Source: Campanula takesimana
Lineage: Eukaryota > Streptophyta > Magnoliopsida > Asterales > Campanulaceae
NCBI GenBank assembly: GCA_026119855.1
Contig: JAOWBW010000192.1
Coordinates: 496,001-560,000, forward strand
Direction of reading: 5' to 3'
DNA: 64,000 bases
The first letter of the stretch is position 1, and every line of letters begins with the position of its first letter. This document shows, piece by piece, positions 32,901 to 45,621 of the stretch. A program made the position numbers and the translations under genes. The notes under the pieces were generated by a model, which did not search any database, had not been told where the DNA came from, and worked only from the letters and a program-made list of their open reading frames with translations.

Positions 32901-33501
32901 TGTAAGAGACGAGTATCTCACATCTACTAAAAGAGAGAAATATGGATCGGTATATAGACTTGAGGAGTTACTCCCCTTATCACCAATTGATTTTAAGGTG
33001 GAACTTCCAACATAGTCAATTGCCGGCCCAGTCTAGCACATGCTATCACTCGGGCCTCTCGCTTCCTCTTACCCCGTCTCTAATTCTAATATGGTATCAG
33101 AGCTACCGATCTATGGTGGCCTGACTTCCGCTGCTACATTGGGCCCTCTGTCAACTCTTCTATAAGGCCCCTCACACGTGCAAGGCCCAACAGCCCACGT
33201 TGCTCCGCGCCACCCGATTAACTCTTCTATAAGGCCCCTCACACGTGCAAGGCCCAACAGCCCACGTTGCTCCACGCCACCCGATTGATAAGTCAACGCT
33301 GTAAGCTTTGGCAAAAAACGGCTACACGTGAGAACGGCTACACGTGAGGGGGCGTGTAAGAGACAATTATCCCAATCTACTCAAAGAAATAAATATGGAC
33401 CGGTATATAGATTTGAGGAGTTGCTCCCCTTATCACCAATTGATTTTAAGGTAGAACTTTCAACATAGTCCATTATCGGCTCAGTCCAGCCCATTCTAAC
33501 A
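32901..33501 (+). mobile_element. Very short TRIM element
   Basis: Left LTR 32901-33091 and right LTR 33355-33501 share TGTAAGAGAC, GGTATATAGA and ACTCCCCTTATCACC blocks; the right copy lacks about 43 bp near its end. The initiator-Met primer site TGGTATCAGAGC lies at 33092-33103 directly after the left LTR, and GAGGGGGCG (33346-33354) directly before the right one. Flanks are CTCTT and CTCTC, a target duplication with one change. The 263-bp interior is non-coding and contains a 67-bp tandem duplication (from 33153 and 33220). Confidence 0.82.
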
Positions 33502-34239
33502 CTCTCAAAAAAAATCGTTGGACTTTTTAATTCATAATTAATAGTAGTATGTTTAGATTTCTATTCAAGATGACGAAAGTTTCATCTAAGCTTTACTCCA
33601 ACACCGTAACCGCGACCACAACCATATACGACATGAAAGAGTCAAAATGAACCTTAAAAAAGAATAGGAAAGAAATAAAGAAGAAAAATTCTTGCTCACC
33701 TAACATTGCACTTGGATGTTTCTTAGCAAGATTAGCAAACCCCATAAGTATAATAAAGAAAGCAATCTAGAAACTCAAAGTAGAAACCCAGAAATGGAAG
33801 CAAATTTTATTTATATTCAGGTTAATCTATCTGTCTCAAAAAGTATTTGCACAATTTTTAAGAAATAGAATACAATTAATGTATACGAAAAAGTCTCATA
33901 TACCATTATAGTTAACCAATTACTATGCAATTAAATGCTTGTGTAAGAGATACTCTTCTATCATTAATAAGGGTATAATTAGTATATAGCAATAAAAAAG
34001 CCTTGGAAATAGTGAAAAAAACAAGTATTTCGAGATAAAAATTAACTCCAAAAATAGAGTTGGTCTCCTGTAAAACGCGTTTTTTCCTAGTGATTAGGAA
34101 AAACGTGTTTTTCAAAATCATCTGGCGGTCCTCAACACACTCACTGGACCTTTGTAACACAGCAACTGGTTATCCTAAACATTGTCACTGACTATCTATT
34201 AACACTTGTTACTCTAAAAAAAAAAAAAAAAAAAAAAAA
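33502..34239. other. Intergenic DNA, no gene seen
   Basis: AT-rich, with a poly-A run at about 34218-34239 at its right edge. No supported frame. Confidence 0.4.
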
Positions 34240-34545
34240 CCTTCTGGCTAATACTTTTAAAGGTTCTGGCTATCATCTCATATCCAGAAGGCTTTGTATT
34301 GATATCCAGAAGGCTTTATATTTATATCCAGTACCCTTCTGGCTATCACTTTTAAAGATTTTGGCTATCAATCTCATATCCAGAAGGCTTTATATTGATA
34401 TCCAGAACCGTTGGAAGTTCCGATTATTTACAAAAATGACCCTTCTGGCTATTACTTTCAAAGGTTTTGGCTATTAATCTCATATTCAGAAGGTTTTATA
34501 TTGATATCCAGAACCGTTGAGAAGTTCTAATTATTTACAAAAATG
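34240..34545. repeat. Degenerate tandem repeat with CCTTCTGG/CCAGAAGG dyads
   Basis: Three to four units containing CCTTCTGGCTATCACTTT, TTTTGGCTATCAATCTC and ATATCCAGAAGGCTTTATA. CCTTCTGG and CCAGAAGG form inverted pairs within and between units. Confidence 0.75.
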
Positions 34546-34987
34546 CCACCGAGCGTTTTTTAAAGAAGTTCTACATATTTACAAAAATGTCACCGGGTTT
34601 TTTTTTTAATTTTGGTCAATAGAAATTGAACAAACACCAATCAATATTGAGTGCCTTAAATAACAATCAATTTGAGACAGCTTCAACTTGTGTCAAGCAA
34701 GCTCACTTATAACTCACAAGAAGTACGTCAAAGCACAAGGGTCCAATGTAATTGACTAAATCACATGGGTCAAATTTTGGGTTTTATTTATTTATACTAA
34801 TTTTTATTGTTGTTTTATTAATTTTTCCCAGCTGTTTTCATATTGGCAGATACATATAGGGTCCCCATTTTATGTTTCTTAACATGCACCCTTAAAGATT
34901 GCATGTGTTCACATTAACCACCTATCCTTTTCAAATGGCTTTTATTGAATCCGGACCTTGTTGCAGCCTTTATAGTAATATTAAAAT

Positions 34988-35034
<47 letters not shown>

Positions 35035-36147
35035 TTGTTCACAAACAGCGTTATTATTAATTAATTGAATGTTGTGTTTGTAGACCCTATTGTTTATTAA
35101 TTAAACATTCAATCAATTTTTTCTAACTGTTATGATAAAAAAAAATTGAGAACTTTTTGTACACCCTAGCATTGCTCCGAGTTTATCAAGTAGCATTACC
35201 GTTCGCTAGTCAGAACATTAATGATGGATATTCGTTGAGTTTTTAGTGAACTAGTGACCAATATCTTTTTTTTGTTTGGGAGTCGATATTAATATAATGA
35301 TAGAAAATTATAGAAAATAACTCAATTTAGGTCAATGGTGGTAAAAAAAAAAAGAAGTTATATAGTGCATCATTTACCAAGAATAAAAGGATTCAAAGCC
35401 ATTAAAGTTATTGATTTTAGTGATACAAAGACAAAATATTATAGATACTAAAATCACATTTATTTGAATCAAAAAGGGGGTCAATTGACTTCCCATAGGC
35501 TCGCGTTGGCTTCACTGCAGGGTTACACCGTATGAGTTTCTGAAATCTTGATGTTTTAGAAAGATCGACCATGTAATTATATATGTAGTCTAGTTTAGAG
35601 AAATTCGGATTGCAACATTCCATAATTTGATTTTCTCTGAGCTCTCATTTTAGTGTTTATTTTTTCTTTTAATTGTGGATCATTGTGCTAGCTCATTACA
35701 TATGCTAATACCATTAAATGCGTTTGAAGGAACATTTGAATTGCATATAAATAAAAGAAACCATATTGGTCAAATGAGTAAGAGATGGCTTTAATTGTAT
35801 GCATAAAGTGGGGAAATGCAGCCAATTTGTATAAACAAGCTGCATGGTGTTGTCCCAGGGGCGGATTTATGCTCATACTGTATATGGATATATGGATGGA
35901 AGTGCACCCATTAAATTAAATATTGTGTCTAGTTTAAAAGTAAGTGCCTGCTTTTTTTTATCTTGAGATTGTGAGTTTGACTCTCATAACAAAAAAAATT
36001 CCTTCACATTTTATATTTTAAAGCCTTATAAAATGTATTTTGTAAACCTACTCGCGTAATGTTTTGAATCCGTCACTGATTGTCTCTTTCTCAAAATAGC
36101 TAGTGGAGACTGCTAACTAATGGTGAAAGAAGAAATGGTTACCAAAA
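34546..36147. other. Intergenic DNA with (TA)n microsatellite
   Basis: AT-rich. A TA dinucleotide run lies at 34990-35028. No supported gene. Confidence 0.45.
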
Positions 36148-36557
36148 GTGTTAGTAAATCAGACCCAAGAAATAGCAGATAATAATAAACGCAAATCAAT
36201 ATGTAAGAACACATATTTACGTGATTCACCAACTTGACTACGTCCACGGGGAGGGAGAATATATATTATTAATATGGAGATCACAGATACAAATCACACT
36301 AATCTAGTTGTGCGAATTATTGATCACAATAATTCTTAACTGTGCAAACCCTAGATCTAGAATTACAGATCTCTCTTGTATCTCTCTGAACTTCTGTCTA
36401 ACTTCTTGAGCATCTTGAACTTCTCTAGTTCTAGCTCTAGTCAACAAGTTAATTATAATGCTAGGGAGAGGGTTGTATTTATAGTCACATAAATATCAAA
36501 ACCTTTGACAATAAGGAATCTTAATTCTTGGGGAAAAAACAAACTCTATTCTATAAG

Positions 36558-39133
36558 CACTACTACATTTTTGAACTAATGAAGCATTGTAATTCGTTGC
36601 ATTAGGGGTTATTTCATGTTGCATTAGCCCTAATGCAACGCCAAACGATCATTGCATTCTCTTGCCTTGTATTAGGTCTAGTGCAACGACATAGTAATCT
36701 GATGTAACGCCTTTCCGAAGTCGTTACATTAGATTTACATGTAATGCAACGGTCAAGTTTGCAACTGTTTGGTAAACTAATGCAACAGTTCGTTTCTAAT
36801 GCAACGCTAATCAAATAAACTAAATAAACACCTGATGCAACGACTACATAATAATAATAATAATACTAATAAATAAATAATAATATATATTCATGATAAT
36901 GGTTAATAAATCAATTAATAAAAAAATATAATATTGAGAGAAAAAAAAATCAATTAACATAAAAGTAACATGTCAAATTTTATGAAAAAAAAATAAAATT
37001 AAAATTACTATTACAATTACAATTACAATTACAATTACAATTACAATTACAATTACAATTACAATTACAAGGGTAAAATTACATTCATCAATGGTTAACA
37101 ATTCAATTAATAAAAATGTCAAAATACATCAATTAAAATTACATTCTAAAAGTAAATGACATATCAAATATTAGTTCTTCCAAATAAATCCATCACCGCC
37201 GAACACTGCCCGCCTATCATAGATGTCCACCACCGCAGATCTAACCCAGAAAAATAGTTGTTCGGTTTCTTTGTTACTCCCAATCAACAAGCTTGAACTC
37301 TCTCCAAATCACACCTCTTATTGAACAAACCCTGTATAACAAACAACATTTCAACTACACATTTTTCCCAAGTACTCAGTCAAATAAAGATTATTAAAGA
37401 TAAAGTAACAACAAACAACAATGCAGGGAAGTGTTGTTGCAACAGCCAGTCAACCAAGGAAATGAACATGAGATCCAGCAATACAAAAATCTTGTGCTGC
37501 AAACAGAACACAACTGGATACAACAGGTTCAAGGGTCTGATAGAAACTTTTATTAACTTTGCTGTTAACTATGAAATGAGAAATATATAGAGTATAGATT
37601 ATCAGTCTAACTCACTCTTTTGCTCTCTGCAATGCTATGGTCTATCAACATGAGATCCAGCAATACAAAAATCTTGCTGCTTATTATACAGAGGTTTGTT
37701 CAATTATATATACTGTATTCACTAACAAGCGGACACACAAACGCATACACACAGATCTACAAACTTCTGAACCAGCAAAATAGAGATCTGAACTAGCGAA
37801 AACATATCTAACAAAACAAATCTACACATCAGATCTGAAAGAGAGGAGCCGCTGATGTTTCACTAGCTAGCATGGAGGAAGAAGATGAAAAGGGGGATGG
37901 CGATGGCAGTGAAATGGGGAAATCATGGACAAGAAGAAAGTTGAGAGAGAGAGAGATACAAACACACATACCCATCAGATCTGAAAGAGAGACACTGGCG
38001 GCTGCGTTTTGGTGGGTAGCGGTGGTGGAGTTGAGCGAAGCGAAGGGGGAATGGGGGAAGAGATGAAGTTGACTGTGAGAGGGAAATTGCGAGATGGATG
38101 AAGAAGTAGGGGAGGAGGCTCGGTGGATGGCGGTGGTGGCGGTGGTAGAGGCGGCGGAGAAAGCGATGTGGGGTGGAGGAGTAACCAGATGCAGAGAATG
38201 GTTGAGGGAGGAGTTTGTGTGAATGGAGGAGTGTTGATGAGAAAATGTAGGATAATGGGGCAGGGTTTTAGTTGAGTAATTGCTGGCCTTTGATCTTAAT
38301 CAAATAAATGGTTAAGATCAAGTAATAGATAATTGTGATGATCTATGTGCACCTTCAACAACCAATGAATAAATGACACCTCATATGCTTTTAATTTCAA
38401 TTTATTATTACTAGTGTTATTAGTAATCACACACATTTATAATAATAATTAAATACTCCCTCCATCCCAGAAAGATGGTCCACTTTTGACTTTTGATGGT
38501 CAATACAAGTGAACTTTGACTTTTGATGTCCAAAATATTTATTCCTATTTTCAAAAAAAATAAAAAAAAATTACATATATATAATAAAATTAAAATAGTC
38601 CGTCCCTCATTCCTTTTTTATACTTTCATTTGCTTAGTTATTTTCTAACTTTTTTATAACTTTTTGAAAAAAAAATATATCAAAAAAAGTCCAAATTATT
38701 CATCTCTATTTAGAAAAAAAAAAAAATGTATACATAGATACATAAAAATTAAAGCCTATTGCCCGTGTCTCTCATTTTTTTATGATAATTTTATTTGAAA
38801 CTTTTTAGTAGGATATAATGCAACGCCAAGTAACTTAATGTAAGAGTGTTACTGAAGGTGTTGCATTAGTTATATAGACATTGCATTAGAATGATATATT
38901 GCAACGTCAAGTAACTTAATGCAATGGCGTTATTGAAGACATTGCATTAGTAATATAGCCATTGCATTAGAGGGATCTAATGTAACACCAAAATACTTAA
39001 TGTAACGCTTAGGTCATAGTGTTGCAATAACTCAAACAAAGCGTTGCATAGATGAGATAATGCAACGCCATTCTCACGGATCGTTGCATTAGATTCATTA
39101 GCTGCGTTACATTAGCTCTTATATGTAGTAGTG
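36558..39133. mobile_element. Non-autonomous CACTA (En/Spm) transposon
   Basis: The left end CACTACTACATTTTTGAACTAATG (36558 on) mirrors the right end, which reads CACTACTACATATAAGAGCTAATG inward from 39133. A perfect 3-bp target duplication AAG (36555-36557, 39134-39136) fits the superfamily. Subterminal regions (36580-36850 and 38810-39120) are packed with TAATGCAACG/CGTTGCATTA repeats in both orientations, the expected transposase-binding arrangement. The 2.6-kb interior has no transposase. Its GC-richer part (37850-38260) looks like a captured gene fragment but has no recognisable product. Confidence 0.93.
37003..37069. repeat. (ACAATT)n hexamer repeat
   Basis: About ten tandem ACAATT units inside the CACTA element. 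Confidence 0.95.
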
Positions 39134-39328
39134 AAGGAAACCACAATCCTTATTCTTGAATAAGAAACCTTTTTTTATTCAAAGACACCTAATCCTAACA
39201 AAAAGAAAGAAAAAACCAAAGATACAAGTTTAATTTTGAATAAAAAGTTTATTCGGGCACTTGTATGAATCTTAATCATTTCGCGCTAATTTTTCTTTAC
39301 AATCTTATTCACCAACTATTCATTTATG

Positions 39329-39366
39329 CCCCCCCCCCCCTCTCTATCTCCCCCCCCCCCCCCCCC
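39329..39366. repeat. C-rich tracts
   Basis: Two long runs of C separated by TCTCTATCTC, at the left edge of the fold-back element. An open frame across them is meaningless. Confidence 0.85.
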
Positions 39367-40294
39367 AATTGTTATAGAGGTGGTCTCCCATGAGAACACC
39401 TATTTTGTTAACGGTTGCAACATGAACAATTCTCCGCGAAGCGTAGGATCCCTACCCATACTCCACTCAAAAAGTGCCACATGGCAGCAAACCATTGGCC
39501 CAAAAAAATTTAATTTTTTTCCCAGAAAAAATATTTTTGTTTTTTTTTTTCATTTTTTTTTAATTGTTTTTGTCTGTTTTTTTCGTTTGCCAAAAGTAAT
39601 ACTTAGTATAACTAAATGTAACAACTGTGTTACTTATAAAGTAATATTACTTATAAGTAAATGTAACACTAGTTTTACAAAAAAATTAGCTCATTTTTCT
39701 CATCTTTCAAATGTAATACTAACTATAAATACGTGTAACACTAACAATAACTAAATGTAATTATCGTTATACTAAAATGTAATAGTGTTTTTTTTTTCAG
39801 AATATTTTTTATTTTTGAGTATTTTGATTTTATTTTTTGAAAGAAAATAACATTTGCAAAATAACAACTTATATACATGAATGTAATTATTTGTACAAGT
39901 AAATGTAACACTTTAGTAGATGAAATTGTAACAGATTTCTATAGATAATGTAATACTTTTACATGTATCATGATAAATTGAACTCATTGTAACTTATTAT
40001 TTGAAAACATATAAATATACTATTATACAAGTAAACGTAACTGTTTTACAATGTTATTATACAAGTAAAATGTAAGATTCGTTATAAAATTGTTTTTTTT
40101 GTTATTTTTACAATGTTACTAACACAAGTGTTTTTAGTTCTAAAGTGTAAATTGTTAAATTATTACTTTTCTATACATATGTGTTACAATTATGTATAAA
40201 CACTGTTATATAAGTAACACGTTCGTTACATTTTAGTTATAGTAAGTATTACTTTTAGCAAACGAAGAAAAAAAAACTGTTACTTTTCTGTATA

Positions 40295-40569
40295 CTCCCT
40301 CCGTCTCAAAACAACTTTCACTTATTTCCCTTTTGGGTGTCCCATTTGTAAGTCTCTTTTCCTAAAATGTTCAAAATTTATTTGTTTTCTATTCTCTCTA
40401 CCCCACTTGTCATACTCACACACTTACTTTTGGACCCCACTTGTAAATCTCACTCAACTTATCATACTCACAACCTCTTTCCCACTAACAATACTTTTGA
40501 ATATATATACTAATTTCTTAATTCCCGTGCATCCTCAAAAGTCTGCAAGTTGTTTTGGGACGGATGGAA
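40295..40569. mobile_element. Stowaway-like MITE 1
   Basis: The left inverted end CTCCCTCCGTCTC and right end GGGACGGATGGAA are flanked by TA. 275 bp, no coding. Confidence 0.8.
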
Positions 40570-40592
40570 TACATATATTACTTTTATTTATA

Positions 40593-40847
40593 CTCCCTCC
40601 GTCCCATAATAATGGGCACATTTTGACTTTTTTGGTCAACTGGGTCAATCTTTGATTATAATTTTATGAATATCTAAATATCTCTATGAAATTCTAATAT
40701 TTGTTATTGTTTTACTATTAGAAATACTATCATTAACTATTTTTAGAATTGTATATAAATATCTATATATTCATAAAATTATGGTCAAAGATTGACACAA
40801 TTGACCAAAAAAGTCAAAGTAGGCCCATTGTTATGGGACGGAGGGAG
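40593..40847. mobile_element. Stowaway MITE 2
   Basis: Near-perfect inverted ends CTCCCTCCGTCCCATAA/TTATGGGACGGAGGGAG, flanked by TA. 255 bp. It lies only 23 bp from MITE 1. Confidence 0.93.
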
Positions 40848-41090
40848 TACATATTGTTACATATAAGTAACACGTTTGTTACATTTAGATATAGTAACTA
40901 TTACTTTTGGCAAACTGGAAAAAAAAAAAAAAAACTTTTTTTTTTTTTGCCCTTGGGTCATGGTTTAAAAATGACCCGTCTCTACCATGAGACGGATCAT
41001 GGTGTTCTCATACAAGTTTTTGTCATTATTATATTAACTGATTATGGGTTTGAATTGTTTTGACTAATAAAATCACTTGCCTTCTGTATA

Positions 41091-41401
41091 CTGCCTCCGT
41101 CCCATTTGAAGTTTCACCAATTACCCAAATGAATGTCCCGTTAAAAGCTTTACCATTTCTTAAAATGGTAAAAAATGTAGGCCCAACTTGTCATACCCAC
41201 TCACTTCTTCCTCTCACATACTTAAATTATGGGGCCCACTAGTCATATTCACTAACTTTCTTCTCTCACATATTTAAATTGGAGGCCCCACATGTCATAT
41301 CCACTAACTTATTCCCTCTCACAATCCTTTTTACACTCATCACTTGCCATAATTTACGTGTCATCACCAAAATAGTAAAGTTTTAAATGGGACGGAGGGA
41401 G
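41091..41401. mobile_element. Stowaway MITE 3
   Basis: CTGCCTCCGTCCCATTT and AAATGGGACGGAGGGAG face each other over 311 bp, flanked by TA. Confidence 0.88.
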
Positions 41402-42153
41402 TATATGAAATCCAATCCCAAACAAAAGTTTCGAAAAACAATGGTGCTATCCAATTAGAGGAGTATGAAGATGGGACAAACAAGTCGTACAATATTGTTT
41501 CACTTGCCTTACCTATCTAATCTTTCTGCTGCTCACCTATCATCCTACAAATCTTAACTAACCAACAACTTTTATCTTTTATCTTTCCTCATGTTGTTTT
41601 TCTTTAATACAAGTGAATACTCCACCTGTTCTATTTTAAGTGTAAAAAAATATGTGAGTTCAAAGAATTGAAAAAAATGTGATGTGTTGTGAGTGTTAAT
41701 AATTGGGTAGGAAAGAGAAAGTGAGGTAGAGAAGAGTTATTGGATAATTGTTGTTATTAAGGATACATAATCCTTCTATAGTTAGAATGGTATATTTTCT
41801 AAACATTGTATTATTTACTTTTCCTGGAGTATTTAATTTACTTTCATAATAGGATTATTATAGTATAGTTTGTAGTTTCCTTAGCTAACTAGAATAGCTT
41901 GGAGAGCACTCCACCCTCTTGTATAAATAACAAAGTACATCAATAATAATATTTGAGTCCTTCATAATTAATTCTCCCTCTCCATTTATGATTGGCTCCG
42001 ACTATCTCTTTCTTTAATCCTTGACAGTTGTGAGTATGACATGTAGGACTCACTTTCCATTTTAGGATTTTGACTCTTAAAATGGGACGCCCTTTTAGGA
42101 ATTTTTTTACTCTTAAAATGAGACAGAGGGAGTATTTAAAAATTAAATATTAG
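41402..42153. other. Intergenic DNA with an incomplete MITE pair
   Basis: TACTCCACCTGTTCTATTTTAAG (41618) and CTTAAAATGAGACAGAGGGAGTA (ending about 42135) look like ends of one MITE, with unrelated LTR-like DNA (GTATAAATAACAAAGTACATC, near 41921) between them. No gene. Confidence 0.45.
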
Positions 42154-42404
42154 GCATTCAATTCCGTCTCATTTCAAATTATAAAATTTATCATTTTAGT
42201 TTAGGTGTCTTGATTAAAAGTGCTATAGCTTAGATTTATAATATTTTTTTAATTTATAGGGACTCACTTGTCATACTCATATCAACTAACCACTTACTAT
42301 TCTCACCCCATTTTCTCTCTTACCCAACTATTTTCCCTTATAGCACATCACTTTTTCCTTAATTCTCGTGTACAATCTCAATTTTTGCAGTTTGAAATAA
42401 GATG

Positions 42405-43372
42405 TGAAAATGACAATGGCCTTGGTTTTAGAGAAAGTGTTATCAAAGGTGTTGACAGTGCAACGACAACACTTCCGGCAACACTTTACGCACCCGAATT
42501 AAAAAAATTCAAAACGAGTTTGCAGCGGAAATTTGACACAGAAAGATATATTTTCACAAGTTATATAAATATATAACTTGTGGTATCCTCATGGCCAAAA
42601 AAGACTTTCACTAGAAGTATTTTTCTTAAGTACAAAAGTCTAAACAACTCTTATCCTCTAAAGAAAATAAGAGTACAAAATGTGCTAGATACAAGAACCA
42701 TCAATAAAGAAACAACACTCACATCACAATCAAAAGGCTAGACCAATTTAGCCTTCAACAAATAGTTTCTTCATGAAACTAGATTGTGATGTTGGAATGA
42801 GTGTTATAACATCACTACCACTTGGTCTATGGCTATGAGTGTTTAATATTTCTCTCTTGTGTTTGTAAATGAAACCCAATAGCCCTTTTTATAGCTGATT
42901 TTCAGTTTGCTCTCCACTCTAAATCACGTGGCCTCCTTTCCAATTAGTGGAGAAATTATAGTTTGAAGTGCTCCTTAAGTTTAGGGACAAACTCTCATTT
43001 CCCACATGTTTTATCTCTACATCAAGCTTCATCTTCTTGTACACTTCAGCTTTCTAGACTTGTACCCACGTTTTTATTCAGCAAATATGAATGACCAAAC
43101 CTTCTCCCACGTTTTCCTTCTTTTCTTCCTTGAGTTACGCATAAATCTTGATTTATGCATAAATCTTCCTTCAACTAACGCCTTATTTGTAGCTCAATCA
43201 TTTTGATCAACATTGAATGCTCATTTTGACCTACAAATAACATTAAACTTGCAGCAAATATTAAACATTAATATCAAATAATTTTGTGAATAAATGATGA
43301 AACTATTACAAATCCCGCTTGGGGTAACACTGTTGGCAGCACTTGTGGTAGCACCACATTTCTGCACTAACA
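42405..43372 (-). repeat. Copia C 3' LTR
   Basis: Left LTR; TATAAAAA on the minus strand at 42893-42886. Confidence 0.9.
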
Positions 43373-44850
43373 ATTTAGTTTCACATTTCTTCACAAAATA
43401 ACTATGTGATGTTCCTGCAAGACAAAGTTAGATAAATCTCACCCTTAAAATAAAGTTTCCTTTAATGTAAGATCTCATTCAAAAATGAAATCAAATGTTG
43501 TCACATTTTCCCAACATCTAACATTAATAAGACTAACATTTCAATCTCGCTCTAAATATCAAACTCTCCCTTAATAAGAATTCCATTAAAAAATAGAATC
43601 CGAAACACTTCCACCACATGTGCGAGAGTTACCGGTTCATCACATTTTCTCCCTCTTTTTGTGAAGAAAGAAAATGAAAAGCATTTGATGCAAATTAAAA
43701 TATGAACCTTAAAGACACGTAGTGCTATAAGTGTTGTCAGTGATGTTAACATTGACGGCAACATTGCAAAAAATAAATAAGGAAAATTTTGAAACATCGA
43801 GTTGAGATAGAGAGAGATAGAAGAAGGTAGGAAGAGAGAGTGGTAATGGGACTTTGGACAGTGATTCTAGGACTAGATGGATTTGATTTCGAATTTAGGT
43901 AATCCACATACAATGTCCCCTATTTTCTAGTCCATTTAGAAAACAAACTTCAACAAACCTGCCAAGAGATTCGGCAACCATTGTTTATTGTTTTTTTTTT
44001 TTTATGAAAAAGAAAAGAAAAAAAAAATAAGAAAATACAAATAAAATAATCAGAGTTGTACAAAGATAAAATCCAAAATTTCAAATTTCAAATCAAAGTT
44101 GTTATGACATTTTAATTTTTAAATTTTATCTATGTATAACTCAAGTAACTAAAATAATTAAAAAAAATAATAATATAGCACCTACTGATGTGTTGCTGAC
44201 AATGTTGGCAACACTTAGGATAACACATCAGAACAGATCCCCTTGAAAAATTTCATGATATTTTTCCTTTTATTTCGCACTTTAGGCAAACCTTTTAAAG
44301 CATTTTTACACCTTTTTATTTACAAGGTAGCATCGTAGTAGCGAGCTCCGTGCTCCGAGTCTTTATAAGGTGTAGAAAATTTTGTGTTAGATTTCATACT
44401 GTTCAAGTAGGATACACTGTAGCCGCGAACTCTATGTTCCTAATACTAAGTATAAAACCAACACTTTATACTCCCATTTGGCAAGGAAGCATCGTCGCAG
44501 CGAACACCGTGCCCCGAGTTATTTTGGGAATATATAATGCTTTTGCCTATTTCAATTTTCACACATTTATTATTTAGTGACTTTGTCACTTTAAGCACAC
44601 AAGGGGGACCTTTTCTAACTTGTTAACCTAAGTATAAACCATACCAGAACATAAGGTCAGCAAGTGCCGCTTTAAAAAGACTAAAACAAAAATTGTTTTT
44701 TTTTTTTTTTTTAAATAAAAATTCGCAGTGTTGCTATCAGTGTGGTAACACCAATGACAACACTTCGAGACTGCGGAATAAACAAAGAAAACAAATATAG
44801 TTTTTTTTAATAAAAAAAATATTGTACAACAACATCCGCAAGCTGACAGA
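43373..44850 (-). other. Copia C non-coding interior
   Basis: AT-rich, with repeated GTGTTG..(T/G)GCAACACT-type blocks (for example 43317-43345, 44193-44226, 44730-44765) also found in the LTR. No gene. Confidence 0.5.
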
Positions 44851-45588
44851 TTATATGAGACAAAAATTAAGAAATTTGGTAAAAGTTGTAGCAATTGAAT
44901 ATTTAGTATCAATATGCTCTATTTGTATAAATTTATTTTCAACCAAAACTCTTAAAAAATGATGACGAATCCAAGCATTATTATGAATAAATTGATTAAG
45001 TTTATACTCCATAATTTGAATCCAAACACCAACTTTAAATGTCTCATAAATGTTCGTAGATGCAAGAGAAAGTTTAAAACAAGAGTGTCTTACATTTGCG
45101 TATATGGTAAACATACACACATACCTTACGGTTTCTCGATAAACACCAAGTCTTGTTTGTATCCCAACATGTACTCCCCCTATCATCTGGGATATGTGAT
45201 AATTCTTTTCAAATCTTAGGGGGTGTCTCTTGACTTCATCACGAACTAGCATATCCTTTCTTGAATCATTCTCATCTAGACTTCCTGCATCAACATCATT
45301 TGAACCATGAAAGCAAAAAATGTCAGAAATATTAGAAATATTATACCTGCTGAGTATTGGGGTTAGTGTTATCATACTCCGGGTAACACCTGACGCAACA
45401 TCTTTAGAATCTGACAAAGAATGCTTCCAAACCGTAGTGAACATGGATGACTGGTCAGGTTCTTTAATGTATAATGACTCTCTTACCACACTCTCACTAA
45501 AGAAATCATGATTTGAGCCATCAAGAATAGAAAGTCTCTCAAGAGATAGATTAGCAAGGCCTAAAGCCATGACAACTGGACCGAACAC
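44851..45588 (-). pseudogene. Copia C pol fragment
   Basis: A 245-codon minus frame. Its middle (MIGGVHVGIQTR, then VWIQIMEYKLNQFIHNNAW) matches in kind the segment just before copia reverse transcriptase. It runs directly into IRHHFLRVLVENKFIQIEHIDTKY, which is the end of RNase H. Catalytic reverse transcriptase and most of RNase H are therefore deleted at about codon 205. The N-terminal part is not recognised. It cannot be active and must rely on a related element. Confidence 0.7.
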
Positions 45589-45621
45589 TTAGTGTATCAA
45601 GTGTCCAGCTCTGATGCCAAT

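Larger units (their letters stand above)
36148..39300 (-). repeat. Old LTR-like sequence, split by the CACTA element
   Basis: Host DNA at 36148-36557 and 39134-39300 reads as a minus-strand LTR: TGTTAGTAAATC at the left edge, an ACGTGATTCACC block, and TATAAATA on the minus strand near 36475. It is interrupted by the CACTA insertion. The right boundary is unclear. Confidence 0.4.
39370..41015. mobile_element. Fold-back (MULE-like?) element with nested Stowaways
   Basis: The left arm at 39586-39640 (TTTGCCAAAAGTAATACTTAG and on) is the inverted counterpart of 40864-40916. An outer GAGAACACC block at about 39392 mirrors GGTGTTCTC near 41001. A second, direct copy of the right-arm text lies at 40212-40268. 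Two Stowaway elements (40295-40569, 40593-40847) sit between the two right-hand copies. The interior is AATGTAAC-rich with no gene. Ends and target duplication are not resolved. Confidence 0.5.

Noticed and set aside
38456..38620. Stowaway-like end CTCCCTCCATCCC
   Set aside because: No matching inverted end or TA partner found nearby; at most a fragment.
39326..39754. 142-codon frame beginning MPPPPSLSPPPPPP
   Set aside because: Made by C tracts and AT-rich fold-back DNA; no domain.
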